From the NCBI GenBank assembly GCA_964035545.1, contig OZ037771.1, positions 14,514,633 to 14,578,632 on the forward strand: 64,000 nt of DNA, written 5' to 3'. Positions 20,301 to 34,500 of this stretch are shown piece after piece (the first letter of the stretch is position 1; every line of letters starts with the position of its first letter). The DNA is from Bugula neritina. Taxonomy: Eukaryota; Bryozoa; Gymnolaemata; Cheilostomatida; Bugulidae. The notes under the pieces were generated by a model. The model searched no databases. It saw only the letters and a program-made list of their open reading frames with translations, and had not been told where the DNA came from. The position numbers and the translations under genes were made by a program.

Positions 20301-21569
20301 CAGAGCAGACCCACACCCAGATATTGTAGAGTACAATCAGAAATCCGAAAAAGAAGATGATATCTCCTCCGGATTTTACACCTATTTGGGTAAGTTAGGC
20401 TGGTATTATAATAAAACAAGAGCTGAAGTAAGGTCTATGCTTTTCAATTGGCATTCAAATTGTTTTATTCCATGTTTATTTCCTCCTTGTTAAAAGTACA
20501 TTTTGTTGTTGTCAGTTTCATTTATTTTCACCCTGTGTAAGTACCTATTTTAGTTTTGGGATATAATGGTTCGACCAGTAGTAAGTGTTTTTTCATAAAT
20601 AAAATTGCTGATTTTGTTAATTGGTGTCTGAGCACATTTGCTTTTTTTTTACAAAATTGCCAAATATAAAAGCAATTAATTTGAAAAAAATAAAGCCAAA
20701 TAAGCATTTTGTTACAAATATGAGATTAAATAAATATAAATGAATGGATACTGTTCCAAAAACATATTAAGCCTATTATTTAAAAAAGTGTCTTTAATTT
20801 TTGTAATGTAGTCACGATTTTTATAAATAATTCATTTCTGTTTTGTAAAACATTGCGAATACTTGTATAATAATGAATGGCTCAGGGGCTGATGATGAGG
20901 AAAAGAGAAAGAAGGCTTTGGTAGTGAAACCTTCGGTACACGAGCAGCCGGAGGGGACGATTCTGGCAATGTGCATCACAGAGACGAGTAGCAAAGACTC
21001 CCTCGTGGACTGGATTAACTTTTTACAAGTGAGTGTTTGAGTTTATACAAGTGAGTGTTTGAGTTTATACAAGTGAGTGTTTGAGTTTATACAAGTGAGT
21101 ATTTGAGTTTATACAATAGCATATTATAGAAGTTGACATTTGTATTCATACTATTTGGTATTGGAGGTGATGCAAAATGTTTTAAATACGACCTATTCGA
21201 AGCCTCAGTAAGTACAGTGAATGTATGATTTACCAGCTGACGGTCAACTCTAATTTGAATTATCTTGTTTAACAGACATTATTTTAACACTACATTCTAC
21301 TTGATAAAGAATCAATTATCATGTTATGAATAATGACTAATTTGCTCTTCAGTATGGAATCTTTACTGGGAGCTAAGACACAATTTTTTTTTCCAAGTTA
21401 AATTTGTTTCCTGGTGTGTTCACAGTAGTGGATTTTATATTTACAGGGCGAGAACTCTTGTCTTTCGAAGGTGCCAATATTATTCTCTCTCAAGACCCCG
21501 GAATCGGGTTTGCAATCGACAAATGAAGATGAGAAGCCAAGAGAGGAGTTGAATCCAGGGGAGAGTTGA
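17374..21569 (+). CDS. ECSIT: ECSIT, mitochondrial complex I assembly / Toll signalling adaptor
   Basis: Nine exons: 17374-17537, 17659-17770, 18214-18333, 18607-18730, 18829-18980, 19627-19764, 20206-20389, 20886-21028, 21447-21569 (TGA). All phases match and the product is 419 aa, near the usual length of about 430. The first 50 or so residues are Arg/Ser/Thr-rich and acid-free (WTLSRLCISPSHTLSILSRW), a typical mitochondrial targeting sequence. Family landmarks in order are RRGHVDFI, ALMRIFP, KNIIQSEFMHYPRQQ, MNPYPVPW, LPLYVEGGFTVWMR, VYFILRAD and ILAMCITE. ECSIT was named as a Toll-pathway intermediate and in mammals also works with ACAD9 and NDUFAF1 in complex I assembly. The organelle signal fits that second role. 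The gene is convergent with THOC2. The acceptor of exon six is a NAGNAG. Confidence 0.93.
19621..19629 (+). promoter_or_regulatory. NAGNAG tandem acceptor in ECSIT
   Basis: TTAGAAG offers two AGs three bases apart, at 19626 and 19629. Using the first includes a Lys codon and using the second omits it. The frame is kept in both cases. Confidence 0.7.
21007..21118 (+). repeat. 22-bp tandem array spanning a splice donor in ECSIT
   Basis: Exon 20886-21028 ends ...TTTACAA, followed by donor GTGAGTG. The ACAA plus GTGAGTG junction recurs with 22-bp spacing, giving donor copies at 21029, 21051, 21073 and 21095 before the array fades at about 21118. Confidence 0.9.
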
Positions 21570-22311
21570 TCCTCTGCTGTAGCGGATGGAGTCACAGTTC
21601 AGCTATATGTCACGCCAGCCGTTGATACTTTGTGTGACGTGTCTTCTCACAGTTACATGTACTATCACGTGACATGTTAAAAGAGAGCCTGTATTAACCA
21701 ACTCCTTGTGTGACACTACCAACTTGATGGTGTCAAGATATCATCGCCATATATTAGGAGTTATTACTCTTCAAGATTTGATGTGTTTATATGTTAATTA
21801 TTTTCCGAAATTGCGTCAGATTTTCTAGCTATGGGTGATTTGTCAGGGTGTAGCATGTGTGATGGTAGTTTGTCACTTTTATAAATCTATGATCAGCTCA
21901 AAAGCTTTGGGGTAACCATTTTAGATCATTTAGTATTCTTGGTGCTAGAATCTTCTCAATACCAGGAGTTATTCTCTCTCACTACCTACTTGCCCCCCCC
22001 CCACCCTGTAAGGGCAGCAAGGGTGACTTAGGAACCCCATGTTATGCAGATGTAGCTTTATTGACCTCCAGTACTGACGATTAACTATTAGGTTATATAT
22101 AATTCATAATGTTATATTTTATGATGTTGTATTTACTGGGTATAAAATGAAAACTTATGTCGACATTTTGAAAATAAAAAAATAGTGCAAAATTAAATCC
22201 GCAACTACACTGTACAGTTTCATGTATTTACAGGTCAGTTCTGAATTTGTAGAATGATCGTTTTGGAGAAGGAGATATATTTTAGTATTGATGTTGATAG
22301 GAACGGGTTTA
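21570..22311. other. Convergent spacer between ECSIT and THOC2
   Basis: Stop-to-stop gap of about 740 bp that should hold both 3' UTRs. It contains a C-homopolymer near 21991-22000 and a plus-strand AATAAA at 22173-22178. No exon was seen. Confidence 0.5.
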
Positions 22312-25300
22312 CTACTCGGTTTTCCTGGAGGAATTTCTCTGTTTATCACTCTTGCGTTCTTTGTCTCTCAGATCATCCTGGAAAACAATCATTAATCGTA
22401 TTAAAATATGGTTTCTTACAACTAAAAAACTCCAACAATTTCATTAGAATTCATTAGGGCGTAGCTAGTTGACTTTATACCCATATAGACCTGAAGAAAG
22501 AATAAGGTGGGAACACTCGTACATCTATTTGACTACCTATTATTTTAAAAAGGAGTATTAATAATTGTTGACCTATTATATGGACCCAGATGAAATATTC
22601 TGGTCACATGAATCTTTAAAAAGCTCACCTTTGCCCTTTTGGCTGCACGCGCCTCAGCATCACTTCCATTTCGCTGACGATCGACCTTTGTTGTCTTCGG
22701 TGTCGCTTCTATCGGCTGAACCAACACATCCGACTTTCTCTTCTTGGAGACTTCCTGTAAAAGTGAATGGAAACTTTGACCTGCAATCCTGAAGATAATG
22801 TGCACCTGGAGAGTAGAGGTTGATACCATCATGGACAGTGAATTACTTTTATCTTCCAGTAGGTGAGTGAATGAGGCATTCAGTCACTCAGACATAAAGC
22901 TGGGAGATTGTCCTAACTCACCGTCTTTTTCCGAGAGTCTTTAGGAGTATCCCTTTCCTTCCTCTCAGCTTTGAGATTTGATTCAGAGTTGCTCGAGCTC
23001 TGCCAGAAGAGGGCAACAGGTGAATAGTCTAATACAGAGGTTGTTGACAGTAGTGTGTTTTGTAGACGCTGTAGTTACTACTGTAGTTACTATTATAGAC
23101 ACTGTAGTTACTGCTGTAGACGCTGTAGTTATTACTGTAGCCACCGCAGTTACTACTGTAGCCACTATAGTAAGTACTGTAATAAGCAACACACTTTTAA
23201 CTAAAACATAACCATAGAACCGCTGATCTAACCTTCATTGAGGAAGGGGGTGTGACAGTAGCCCCCTTTCTGTCGGATGACTTGCTTCTACTTGAATTAT
23301 CGTGCTCAACTTTCCGTCTCTTGACCTCTTTGTCGTCACTGGAGACTCTGGTAGGGGAGTTGCCGGCAGACCTGGACATATAGGTGACAAGTGAATGTCT
23401 ACATATTACTGTCAAGTAACAAACATGAAGTCTGAGTAGAAATATTACACTGAACGGGGAGTTATCCCGCCAGTTTAAAAATATCTCACTTGACAATGAT
23501 GTCCACCTCCTTCTCTCGCTTCACCGATGTCTTCGTTTTGTTCACATCTTTTGAGCTGCTCATCTTCACGACTTTGATATCATTATCCTAATGTGTAAGT
23601 ACATGTTACAGTGTAAGTACATAGTATACAATACTAATACACAGTGTAAGTACATAGTATACATCACTACACAGTGTAAGTACATAGTATACAATACTAC
23701 CTTTGAGCTGGTGCCGTTGCTAGCGGCAACAATCTTTACGTCTGCTTTCGACTCAGATTTCATTCTTGGTGGTAATTCCGTGTCGACTTTCTTACCCTTG
23801 TTAGAAGCTTCCTGCAGGTAAATAAATGAATATACGCAGGTAAACATGTACAGAAGTTAATAAAACATACAGGTAAATGCTACACCATGTATACCTGTGT
23901 GTACGCATCACACAATAATGAACTGTTTAACCAACATCTGTGTACAACAACATAGTCTGAGATCACGATGCTGGTCTTTACACACCTTGAGGAAGGCTGC
24001 AGCTTCAGCCCGCTCCTTGGAGACAGCCTTAGAGGCAGAAGACTTCTGAGATTCAAAGCCGGAAGTTGACTTGGACTCAGCTTTCGGCTCGGCTTTTATA
24101 ACCTTCGGAGTTGCTGCTGCCGACTCTGCCTTTGCTGCCTCAGCTTTGCTTGCGTCTTTAGCTGTAATGAGACCGGCATTGTATCTTCACATGGCAGTGG
24201 AGTAACACAGTGGGATATGTTGCTAGGTAACAGAGTGGGAGATGTTGCTAGGTAACACAGTGGGAGATGTTGCTAGGTAACACAGTGGGAGATGTTGCTA
24301 GGTAACACAGTGGGAGATGTTGCTAGGTAACACAGTGGGTGATGTTGCTAGGTAACACAGTGGGATATGTTGCTAGGTAACACAGTGGGAGACGTTGCTA
24401 GGTAACACAGTGGGAGATGTTGCTAGGTAACACAGTGGGAGATGTTGCTAGGTAACACAGTGGGAGATGTTGCTAGGTAACACAGTGGGTGATGTTGCTA
24501 GGTAACACAGTGGGTGATGTTGCTAGGTAACACAGAGTAAAATGTTGCTAGGTAGCAGAGAGCACCTGACCGATCTATAACCAAGAAAAACTTACCAGCT
24601 TGCTTTGCCTTGAGTTCTTCATTCTTCTTCTTGATTTTCTCCTACAGAATATGCAGAATCTCATCACCCACTGATTTTAGAGTAGACACAGAGGGCACCA
24701 CAACAACCAATCAGATATCACATCACACGTGAGACTTACCGGGTTGACGTAATGGAAAGCGTGCTCAGCCAGCCAGTGTGACTTCCTCCCTTTCAGCTGC
24801 CCAGCGTAGCCCATAGCCAGGGCGTAGAGGTCGGGACGCTTGTCTTTCTCCTCCTTGTGCACTCGGTCTACACGCCTCTCTAAGGCTTGACCCACTCCAA
24901 TTATCATCGGGAAATGAGGCAAAACCTTTGGAATATGAAAACTATTTTTATCCGCTAACTAAAGAGATTACTATGACAGACTACCACAGCAGCAAACAAA
25001 CAGCTCAGTACTGTAGCCTTCACTTATTCACACGGAGCACTCACTTTGGTCAACACAATCAGAGTATTCCTGATCTGCGTGTAGTTGCCAGACTCAAAGC
25101 AGGCGATAGACGCCTTTGTCATGCGGAACTGCCACTTGTGACACACGTGTCGGAAGTCCTCGAAGCTCAGCTCGGCGTAGTTGGTGCCGGCAGCACCCGC
25201 CCTGAAGGTCGTCACAAACCCCGGGTGTTTGGAACACTCCTGGAAAGTAGACAAAGTTACACTCTATGCATCCACTCAACAGTGATAATGCTGTTTACAT

Positions 25301-28300
25301 TACAAGCACACACGTCCTCAAATATCTAAACTTCATCAGACACGATGCAACAAGTACACAGAGTACAGAATGTAGCTGCAGAATATGGAGATACATGACA
25401 ATACTGAGTAGATGCCTTTCATTTGACTAATATATGTGTGCAATGCTGATTGGCTGACAGACACGTGACATGACGTTACAGGTACCTTACACTGTCTGCC
25501 AGATTAGCATGGCACATAGCAACAGGTGTCATGAGATATGAACATGATTAGACATTAAAACTGTCAACAGAAGTTCATTTCATATTCATGACACAAGCAA
25601 ACATGTGCCCATAAGATGACATGTACGAGTCATACATAGACAGGTGTCTGGAGCCTCTAGTAGTGACACAGACAACAGGTGGCGTGGCTAAATAAACCAA
25701 CCTTTTCGTAGACCTCCTTTGATGCTCTCCATCTCATGGCCAACTCTAGTATGCAGCACAGAAAGCGGCCATACCGGTGAGCCTCATTTTCAGTACAGCA
25801 TGTTATGAGATACGTGATGTCATTGAATATCTATAATAGCAAGATCATGACTGTTACATATTACAGTATATATTTACATTTCTCTGTTCATTCTAAATAT
25901 CAGAAAAAAGTCAGTCATTTACCAGATTGTTTTTGTTTTTTAATAAAAGCCTGTACAATAAAAAGAAATACATTATACTAAAAAATTCCAAGTTTTTTAA
26001 TTTCCACTGACAACATGACTGACCTTTTAACACTAATACTGTTAAAGACATAAGTTATAGAACTGTGTTAAATACTGGAACTATACACATTGCTACCTGG
26101 TTACGATATATGATACACATTGCTACCTGGGTTACGATATATGATACACATTGCTACCTGGGTTACGATATATGATACACATTGCTACCTGAGTTACGAT
26201 ATATCATACACATTGCTACCTGAGTTACGATATGATAAAATCTCTCACCCTGTCCAGTATTATAAGAGTACCGAAATTGGGGGTTTTTATCTTGTGCATT
26301 GTATGAATCATGCGGGCACAGTAGAACGCGTCCACCGTTGTGTTGAGCACACGAGGGAATATACAGAACTGTATGAACCTTTCCACTTGCTTCTGAGTAT
26401 CGGCTACAAAACAGTAGACGCTGCCTACACTGACTCAAGTTGACTCTAACTCAGGTAGAAAGAGAGACAAGGCAGCAAACCAGTAAAAGTCGTTTGGCCA
26501 TTGCAAAACTGTGTACTTATATCTTGGTATAGGAGTTTTCAGTGAAATTTGCATTCAAAGTTATTCGAATAAAAGTTTTTCAAAGTGATTTTTGCAAGAA
26601 ATTATGAGATAATCTTAAATTAAATACAATATTCTTCAATTACATACAATATACTTCAATTACATACAATATACTTCAATTACATACAATATACCTCAAT
26701 TACATACAATATACTTCAATTACATACAATATACTTCAATTACATACAATATACTTCAATTACATACAATACACATCAACCCTTCAGCATCTAGAACATA
26801 TAGACAAACACATAAACAATACATATACTAAATAACGTAGGAAATACTTATACATGCTTATACACACCAGTCTTAAACCATTGATCCTTGTCATGGTCCA
26901 ACTTAGCCATAACTCTATTCACGTGTTCAGACTGCGCCTTCTCTTCAGCCTTGAACTTTGCTATCATCTGATTGCATCTCTCTATCTCCTTTTTCTTTTT
27001 CCCCTCTCTCTGAAACCCCAGCACAGCTTAGTCTACAGTGACACCTCCCAGATACCTTACAGCTTAGTCTACAGTGAAATCTCAATGACACACTACATCA
27101 GGAGCTGGCACATTACAGTACACACTGACACATTACAGCTTAGTGTAGAGTGACACCTATTTGAGACATCACATTACATCATATACTGACACATTACATC
27201 ATATACTGACACATTACATCATATACTGGCACATTACATCATATACTGACACATTACATCATACACCGACACATTACAGTACACACGGACACATTACATT
27301 ATATACTGAGACATTACAGTACATACTGAGACATTACATCATATACTGACACATTACATCATATACTAACACATTACATCATATACTGACACATTACATC
27401 ATACACTGACACATTACATCATATACTGACACATTACATCATACACTGGCACATTACACCATATACTGGCACATTACATCATATACTGACACATTACATC
27501 GGACACTGACACATTACATTATATACTGACACATTACATCATACACTGACACATTACATCATACACTGACACATTACAGTACACACGGACACATTACAGC
27601 ACAAATTATTTTCAAAGCTACACAAATGCCTTAGGAGGACAACGGGAGAGTAGACAACTCACGAGATCTCTGCTAGTTTCCTGTTCGAACTGCTGAATCT
27701 TTTGCTTGACGAGACTGATCTCTCTGTCATATGATGTCTTCGGCACGTAGAGGTCATAGGCTGAGAGAGTCCAGAATGTTATGTACAGTGTCGGGCTATA
27801 ATATACGAGAGTAGGGTATAAGTATACAAGGGTAGTTTATGAATATATGAGGGTAGAGTATAGATATATGAGGGTAGGTTATAGAAAAATTCAACTAGAT
27901 GAAAGAATGACAATCAACATTTAGCTAAACAAAGTGAAGTTAATCAACGTATTGAAGCGCATAAAATGCGAGCGCCATTGCTGATTGGATAGACCAACCT
28001 AAGCTCCTCCCACATTTTCGCGTCGAAGAGAGGCTTGATCTGATCCGACACAGGAAGTATGACGCTGGAGAAAGCCTCTGTATACAGCTGATTTTTGTCA
28101 GCCGCTGGAGTTGTCCTGTCCTTTTCCTTAGCCAATTTGCTCTGTTTTCGCAGTTCCTCGTACTTCAGCTACGAGTTAGAAATGTACGTAAGTTTCAGGA
28201 GAAACTGATGACAGAAAGAGCATTCAATATTACCTGGCAGTCTCCATGTGTGTGGAGAGCAGACAGCTGCTGCATTTGTAGAAACAGACTGGTTGGTAAA

Positions 28301-31165
28301 ATACAGGTATAACTGTGACAGGTAGTTACAGGTTATATTGAGTGATGAGCTACAGTTATAACTGTGACAGATAGCGACATGTGATGACTTTATGCTGTCA
28401 AGTTAGACCAAGCTAACAATGCAGTGAGTCACGAGCCAACATAATATTAATAGACAAAGACTAAGAGTTGAGAGAATAACTAAGGAGAGACACAACGCAG
28501 CAGAACAAGAAATATTAGCTCTCTGGTTTACTCCGACGGGACTCACGTTGATGGAGTGAACCAGCATGGGGCGGATGAGGTAGAAGGCGGCATCGCTGGG
28601 GATGTGGTACTCCGACAGCATGACATCAAGCGTCGGCAGCTTTTTGTGGAGTTCGTCTATGGTCAGCGCAGACGACAGAAATGTGGAAAACTGGACAAAC
28701 GTATCCTGACACTGCAACAAAGGAGACAATTTCTATGTATCACAATAATAATGACTATCACGTGTTTGCTAATAAATAACGTGTTTATATTTACTCTTGT
28801 GATGTCAGCTTTTGATTCATCATTATTTGCAATGTTAGGCTGTCTTTCCTTATGCTAGTGAATCAGTTATGTTTATTAGAGTAGTTGCATCATTGTCACA
28901 GTTTGATAGAACCAGTGCTCTCCTGGACAAGCTGATGTCAATATATGTCGTACAGTTAAAATAATGAAGTATTATAACTATCAGATGAAGTTACTGTTAT
29001 ATATATAAATTCCAATGACCAGTATGAACAAGCTGAGAATCAAGTAGATGCGTCTAGAAGAGCTACCAACACACTTTGTTAACACATCAAGAGACCAACA
29101 GCTGAGAATATTCTGGAAGAAAGCAGCTAACTTGAGCCGAGAAATACTCAGCTGTAGCAGCTACAGGAAGTCAACGCCAGAGAACCAAACACACATTTAG
29201 ACTGAGAGTCATACCTGGTCGAAGATCTTGCCGACGAGTTTGATGTGCTCCACGTTCACCGTCTCCTTGTAGACGATGCAGTCACGCTGCTGCGCCATCA
29301 GCGCTGCCAGGGGCGCGGTGAGGTCGTGCTTCAGAATTGTGTCCTTGAGACGCTGAGAGGGTTTCTTGACATTGCGTGTCTGTAGGAAGTTACCTCCCTG
29401 CAGTAGAGAAGGAACTTGGTGAAAGAATATGTAGATTTTAAGACGAGATGCAACACCAGAGAAGGACAGCTACTTCATCAGATATTGCTGAAGAATAACA
29501 CAACTTATACAAGAGACTAGCAGCGGTCTAGTGGGTAACGCAGTGGCTTAGTAAACATGAGGTCAGTGGGTCGAACTCGGTAAAGGTAACGCTAGGAAAA
29601 GCATTCAGTCATAATTGCTCCTGTTTCACATATGACTAAGTCTTTAACCTGCTTTAAAAAAAGCCCTTTCAGCAGGGGTTCTCACAGGGATAGTGACGAT
29701 AAAGTATAAACCAACGTGAGCACTAAGGGCTCATATACATAAATGTATAAAACATGTACACTTTCCACACTACACAGTGAATTACAGTACGTCTGCAGTA
29801 TACCTCTTGTCTGAGGAACTCTCCACCACACATAGCCTCCAGATGCTGTTCAGTGATCTCTTCGGACACCTCTATACCCCCCATCTTGGTCAGCATCTCC
29901 CTCAGGATCAGCAGGTCGAAGCTCTTCTCACACTTGAGCTGGTTGCAGATGTACTGCAGGAGTCCGGCGAACTCCACCTGGTACTTCTTCAGCGCCAGCG
30001 CAGCAAAACTGGCTAAACTCTTCAGCCAAGTGGAGAGGTTCGTGTCGTCGTACTTCATCTTCTCCTATTCAATGTGACGTACATTTATACATTGTATGAC
30101 TTACCTACGTTATATGACTTACATACGTTGTATGACTTACTTACATACATTACATGACTTACATACAATAGCAGAATAATGGCGTTACTGAGTGTGCACT
30201 CAATAGAAGTAGAAGGATACTTTTCACCACACAAGATACTTTTACTGAAAACTTGGTAGAGAAATTTACTTGTCTGTGTATACATACTTGACTTTTAAAC
30301 TAGTCAGCCAATCAGAACAAGTCTGACTATCCAGATGCAACCAATCAGAGTGACTAACTGTATTCATGTGTTCAAAACAAACATCTACATGCAATGATGA
30401 TGTACAGGAAGTGATGACACAACGCCGTACCTTGTCAGGAGCTGCCAGTGACTCTATTAGACAGTAGACGAGGACGTCAAAGCTGAGGGAGCTGAGATAC
30501 TTCAGGGAGTCGACAATTGGACCAATCAGGTTGTCGTAGACCTGCACCTGCGTGAACATCTACAGCAGAACATATTAGTACTAGCTACTCACTGTGACTC
30601 AGCACTAACTACTCACTGTGACTCAGTACTAACTACTCACTGTGACTCAGTACTAAGTACTCACCGTGACTCAGTACTAACTACTCACTGTGACTCAGTA
30701 CTAACTACTCAGTGTGAGTCAGTACTAATGACTAAGTATGACTCGGTACTAATGACTACTTGAGTACTGGAACTAACTACAAACTATTGACACGAGATCC
30801 AGTAGAACATATCAACAGAGAGTAAACACTCACATATTCAAAGAAGACGGTAGGGTTTGCGTGGCTCAGTTTGCCAATCATTCTGCCCTGCTGCTTCACA
30901 TTGTCCTTGGTGAGTCGACTGAAGATGTATTTAGCCTTCTTCAGGGTGTTGATTCTAGCAGCTATGAGCTCAGGCTGAGTGTAGTACGACTGAGACTTCC
31001 ACTGGCCGTACAGCTGGTACCTACAGTGACATAGTAATAGTAGCAGTAGTAGTACTGGTAGTAGTGGTAGTAGTAGTAGTAGTAGTAGTGGTAGTGGTAG
31101 TAGTAGTAGTAATAGTAGTAGTACTAGTAGTAGTAGTATTAGTATTAGTAGTAGTAGTAGTAGTG

Positions 31166-31249
<84 letters not shown>

Positions 31250-31250
31250 C

Positions 31251-31294
<44 letters not shown>

Positions 31295-31295
31295 C

Positions 31296-31340
<45 letters not shown>

Positions 31341-31526
31341 CAGTAGTAGTAGTAGTAGTAGTAGTAATAGTAGTAGTAGTAGTAATAGTAGTAGTAGTAG
31401 TAATAGTAGTAGGAGAAGTAGTAGTAGTAGTAGTACTAGTAGTAGGAGAAGTAGTAGTAGTAGTAGTACTAGTAGTAGGAGAAGTAGTAGTAGTAGTAGT
31501 ACTAGTAGTAGGAGAAGTAGTAGTAA

Positions 31527-31574
<48 letters not shown>

Positions 31575-34500
31575 CAGTAGACACAGCCTTAGCTGTATAC
31601 CTGAGGGTGTAGGGGAGGAGCTGTAGAATGCCCCACAGTTGCTCAGCCAAGCAGCAGTTGGCCTCAGCTAAACACAGACTGGGCAGCAGCACTTCGTCCA
31701 GAACAGACAGACAGTGTCTGTAAATGAGGTCGCTGTCGAGTTCCCGATACTCGCCACTGGATCTCTGGAATAGAGCAGCGAATGCAGCGTAAGGGGCAGC
31801 AGCTTACAGTTATTATAAAAAAAAACTGAACAACACTTTACAGCCAGCACCAGTCAATACAGAGTGGCACCAATCACATAGAATTACAGGAAAAGGAAAA
31901 TGATCTGATTGGGATTGTTTTGTGACAATACTTGATCTATATTTAATCATAGTCTGAGAGACAGTGACATAGTCTGAGAGACCAACTCTCACCTGTATGA
32001 TGAATGACTTGACTAGTCGAAGTATTTTGGTGACGAGGGATGCGTCACACAGCAGATGACAGCCGAGGTAGCGCAGCATTGGGAAGGCCAAGGTCGTGAG
32101 GTCAGCAAACGTCTGAGCCTGTGACATGGAGTTGCTGTCGTATGGGCTGACGAAGGGGGGACATTTGAACAGCTCAGCCGGCAGTCCATGATGCCTGCAG
32201 AAGGTATAGCAGTGGAATATACAGTCTAGATGACAGAGGGGTCATTGGTGATGTTAGGAAGAACCTTCAGTCATAATTGGTTCTGTGCCCCATCTGAATA
32301 AGTCCTTAGCCCACTTTCTCACAGGTTCTCACAGGGTAAGTGACTATAAACTTGCATGAGTTTATAACAGAGGGTTGAATCTGAAGATCAGAGTGAAATA
32401 CCTGCTCACTTGTACAAAGACTAAGAAATGATCATAGAATGCATCACAGGCCACATCTAACACTACATTTGAGGCTGTCCAGTAGAGTCACCAAAATTAA
32501 CACGTATACACATAGACTTCTACTAGTAAATAAAATATCAGTTAAATTCTGAACAGACAGATGTGTCCCACCAGCCAGTGTATTCACCACAACCGTATCT
32601 TACCTCCGGTACACGGGATCCACGACGTAGTGTATCAGCTTACACATGACCTTAGCCACAGGACCATGGGACGTGACGTGATACTGCGGGAGTCTGTCCA
32701 ACACCTCCTTAGCCTGTTTCCACGCCCCCTGCTTTAGCAGAGCTTCAGTCAAATACAGCTTATCGTTCTCCTCTGCCTACAACCACAGAGCACACGTATG
32801 TCTCAACCCAACAGCCCGCAAGGTCAAAGTTGGGAGTCGTCACACTAATGAGATAGCCTGAGTTCCTCCTACCTGTGCCTCTGCAGTGGAGGGGTCGGTC
32901 TGCTCCTCCCCGTCTTCCTTTTTATCACCAGTGTGCACGGCTCGGGTCTTCTTCACACTCAGTCTAGCATCACTTAAAGTCTTCTTGTACTTCTCCTTGA
33001 TCACCGCATCACTCGGCAGTAACTGTAGTCAACACAATGTCATTAACTAGTCATGTGACATGTATAAGAGTAGGTAAGCGGTCATGTGACTTTTATAAGA
33101 GAAAATAAGGGGTCATGTGACTTGTACAAGAGTAGGAGGTCATGTGACTTGTTTAAGAGGAAATAGGAGGTCATGTGACTTGTGTAAGAGAAGAAGGACT
33201 CACGTGAGGATAAATTCCGTCCAGGGTTACGACCCCATGTTTCATGAGAATGGCAATAACGTGGAAGATGTTTTCATCGTGAGACTTTGATTCTACAGCT
33301 CTGAGACGATTCTTCAGATGGAAGCCCAGCATCTACAGGATACAGTTTATGTGAGTTCATAGAATACAGCGCGTGTCGGTCAGGTAGTGAAACTGTAGTT
33401 CCATCTTGTGGTTAGAAATATATTTTATCAATTAGAGCTGATAAACTGAGTAGAAAATAATTTGCACTTACATTTCAGTCATACTTATCGAGTGGTAACC
33501 TAGAGCATAGACTGTGGTGGAAACAACCATGTCGAGTTTTACAACTCAAAATCTAATATCTACTTTTACCAGTGCGGAGTTCAGTTTAAAAATACATGTC
33601 ACATTAGATAGGAACATGACTCGGTAAACTCAAGCTAATACAAGTCATGCTCAAGTATTAGTAATCACCAACCTGGCAAACAGAGTCGTACTCGGGCATA
33701 TACTGAGTGATCAGTGGCACGTAGAGTTCCTCTCCCAAGTCTAGTCTAGTCTGGAACACCTGCAGCACTACGTCCAGCACTCTGTTAGGGTCAAGGTTGA
33801 AACAGCCTACAACGGAGCAAGTGTGTACAGAATAGCAAGTTTTAAAAATGTTATTATTGGAATAGGTAACCTTGTGCCGACTAAACCATATAAATTCAAA
33901 TATATTAGTGTACTAAATGCAACGGCATATATTTTAATGCACTAAATACAATGGCATATAATTCAATGCACTGAACCGACCAATGAGAGACTTGATATTC
34001 TTCAGTGTGTCCTCCACACTGAGCAGTGCAGACGGATCTGGAGAGAGTTCTGTGATCAGCTTGGAGTAACCTTCACTCTCCTCTCTTAGAAGGTTGAACT
34101 TCTGCTGCTTGTAACTATGGTTACACAAATTACCCAATCAAATGTCAAAAATCTAACGAGTCTTTTTTCAGAATATGGAACAGCGTGACACACATAACAA
34201 CTTAGGAATTCACTGATGTAGTGGTAATACACGGCTACCAGTTCAGATGGAATAAAACGATAACTGAATACAAAAACTCAACACAATGTGTGGGAAACGC
34301 AAACATTGTGGTGCAACAACCAATCAGAAGGGTTGTAACATTCAGTGAGTTATGAAAACAGTATTTAATGCTTAATTAATTATACCATGTACAAACAGAG
34401 CTAACGCTAAAACCACATAGCCTTACATTATTACAACTTTTATTCAATTTTATTCATGAATTTTAGGAGTAGTTTGATAAAATATAAAAGTAACTGTAAA

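Noticed and set aside
31021-31692. Long open frames encoding poly-Thr or poly-Val
   Set aside because: They are translations of the (AGT)n microsatellite. The flanking 31601-31692 part is a real THOC2 exon, but the repeat is intronic.
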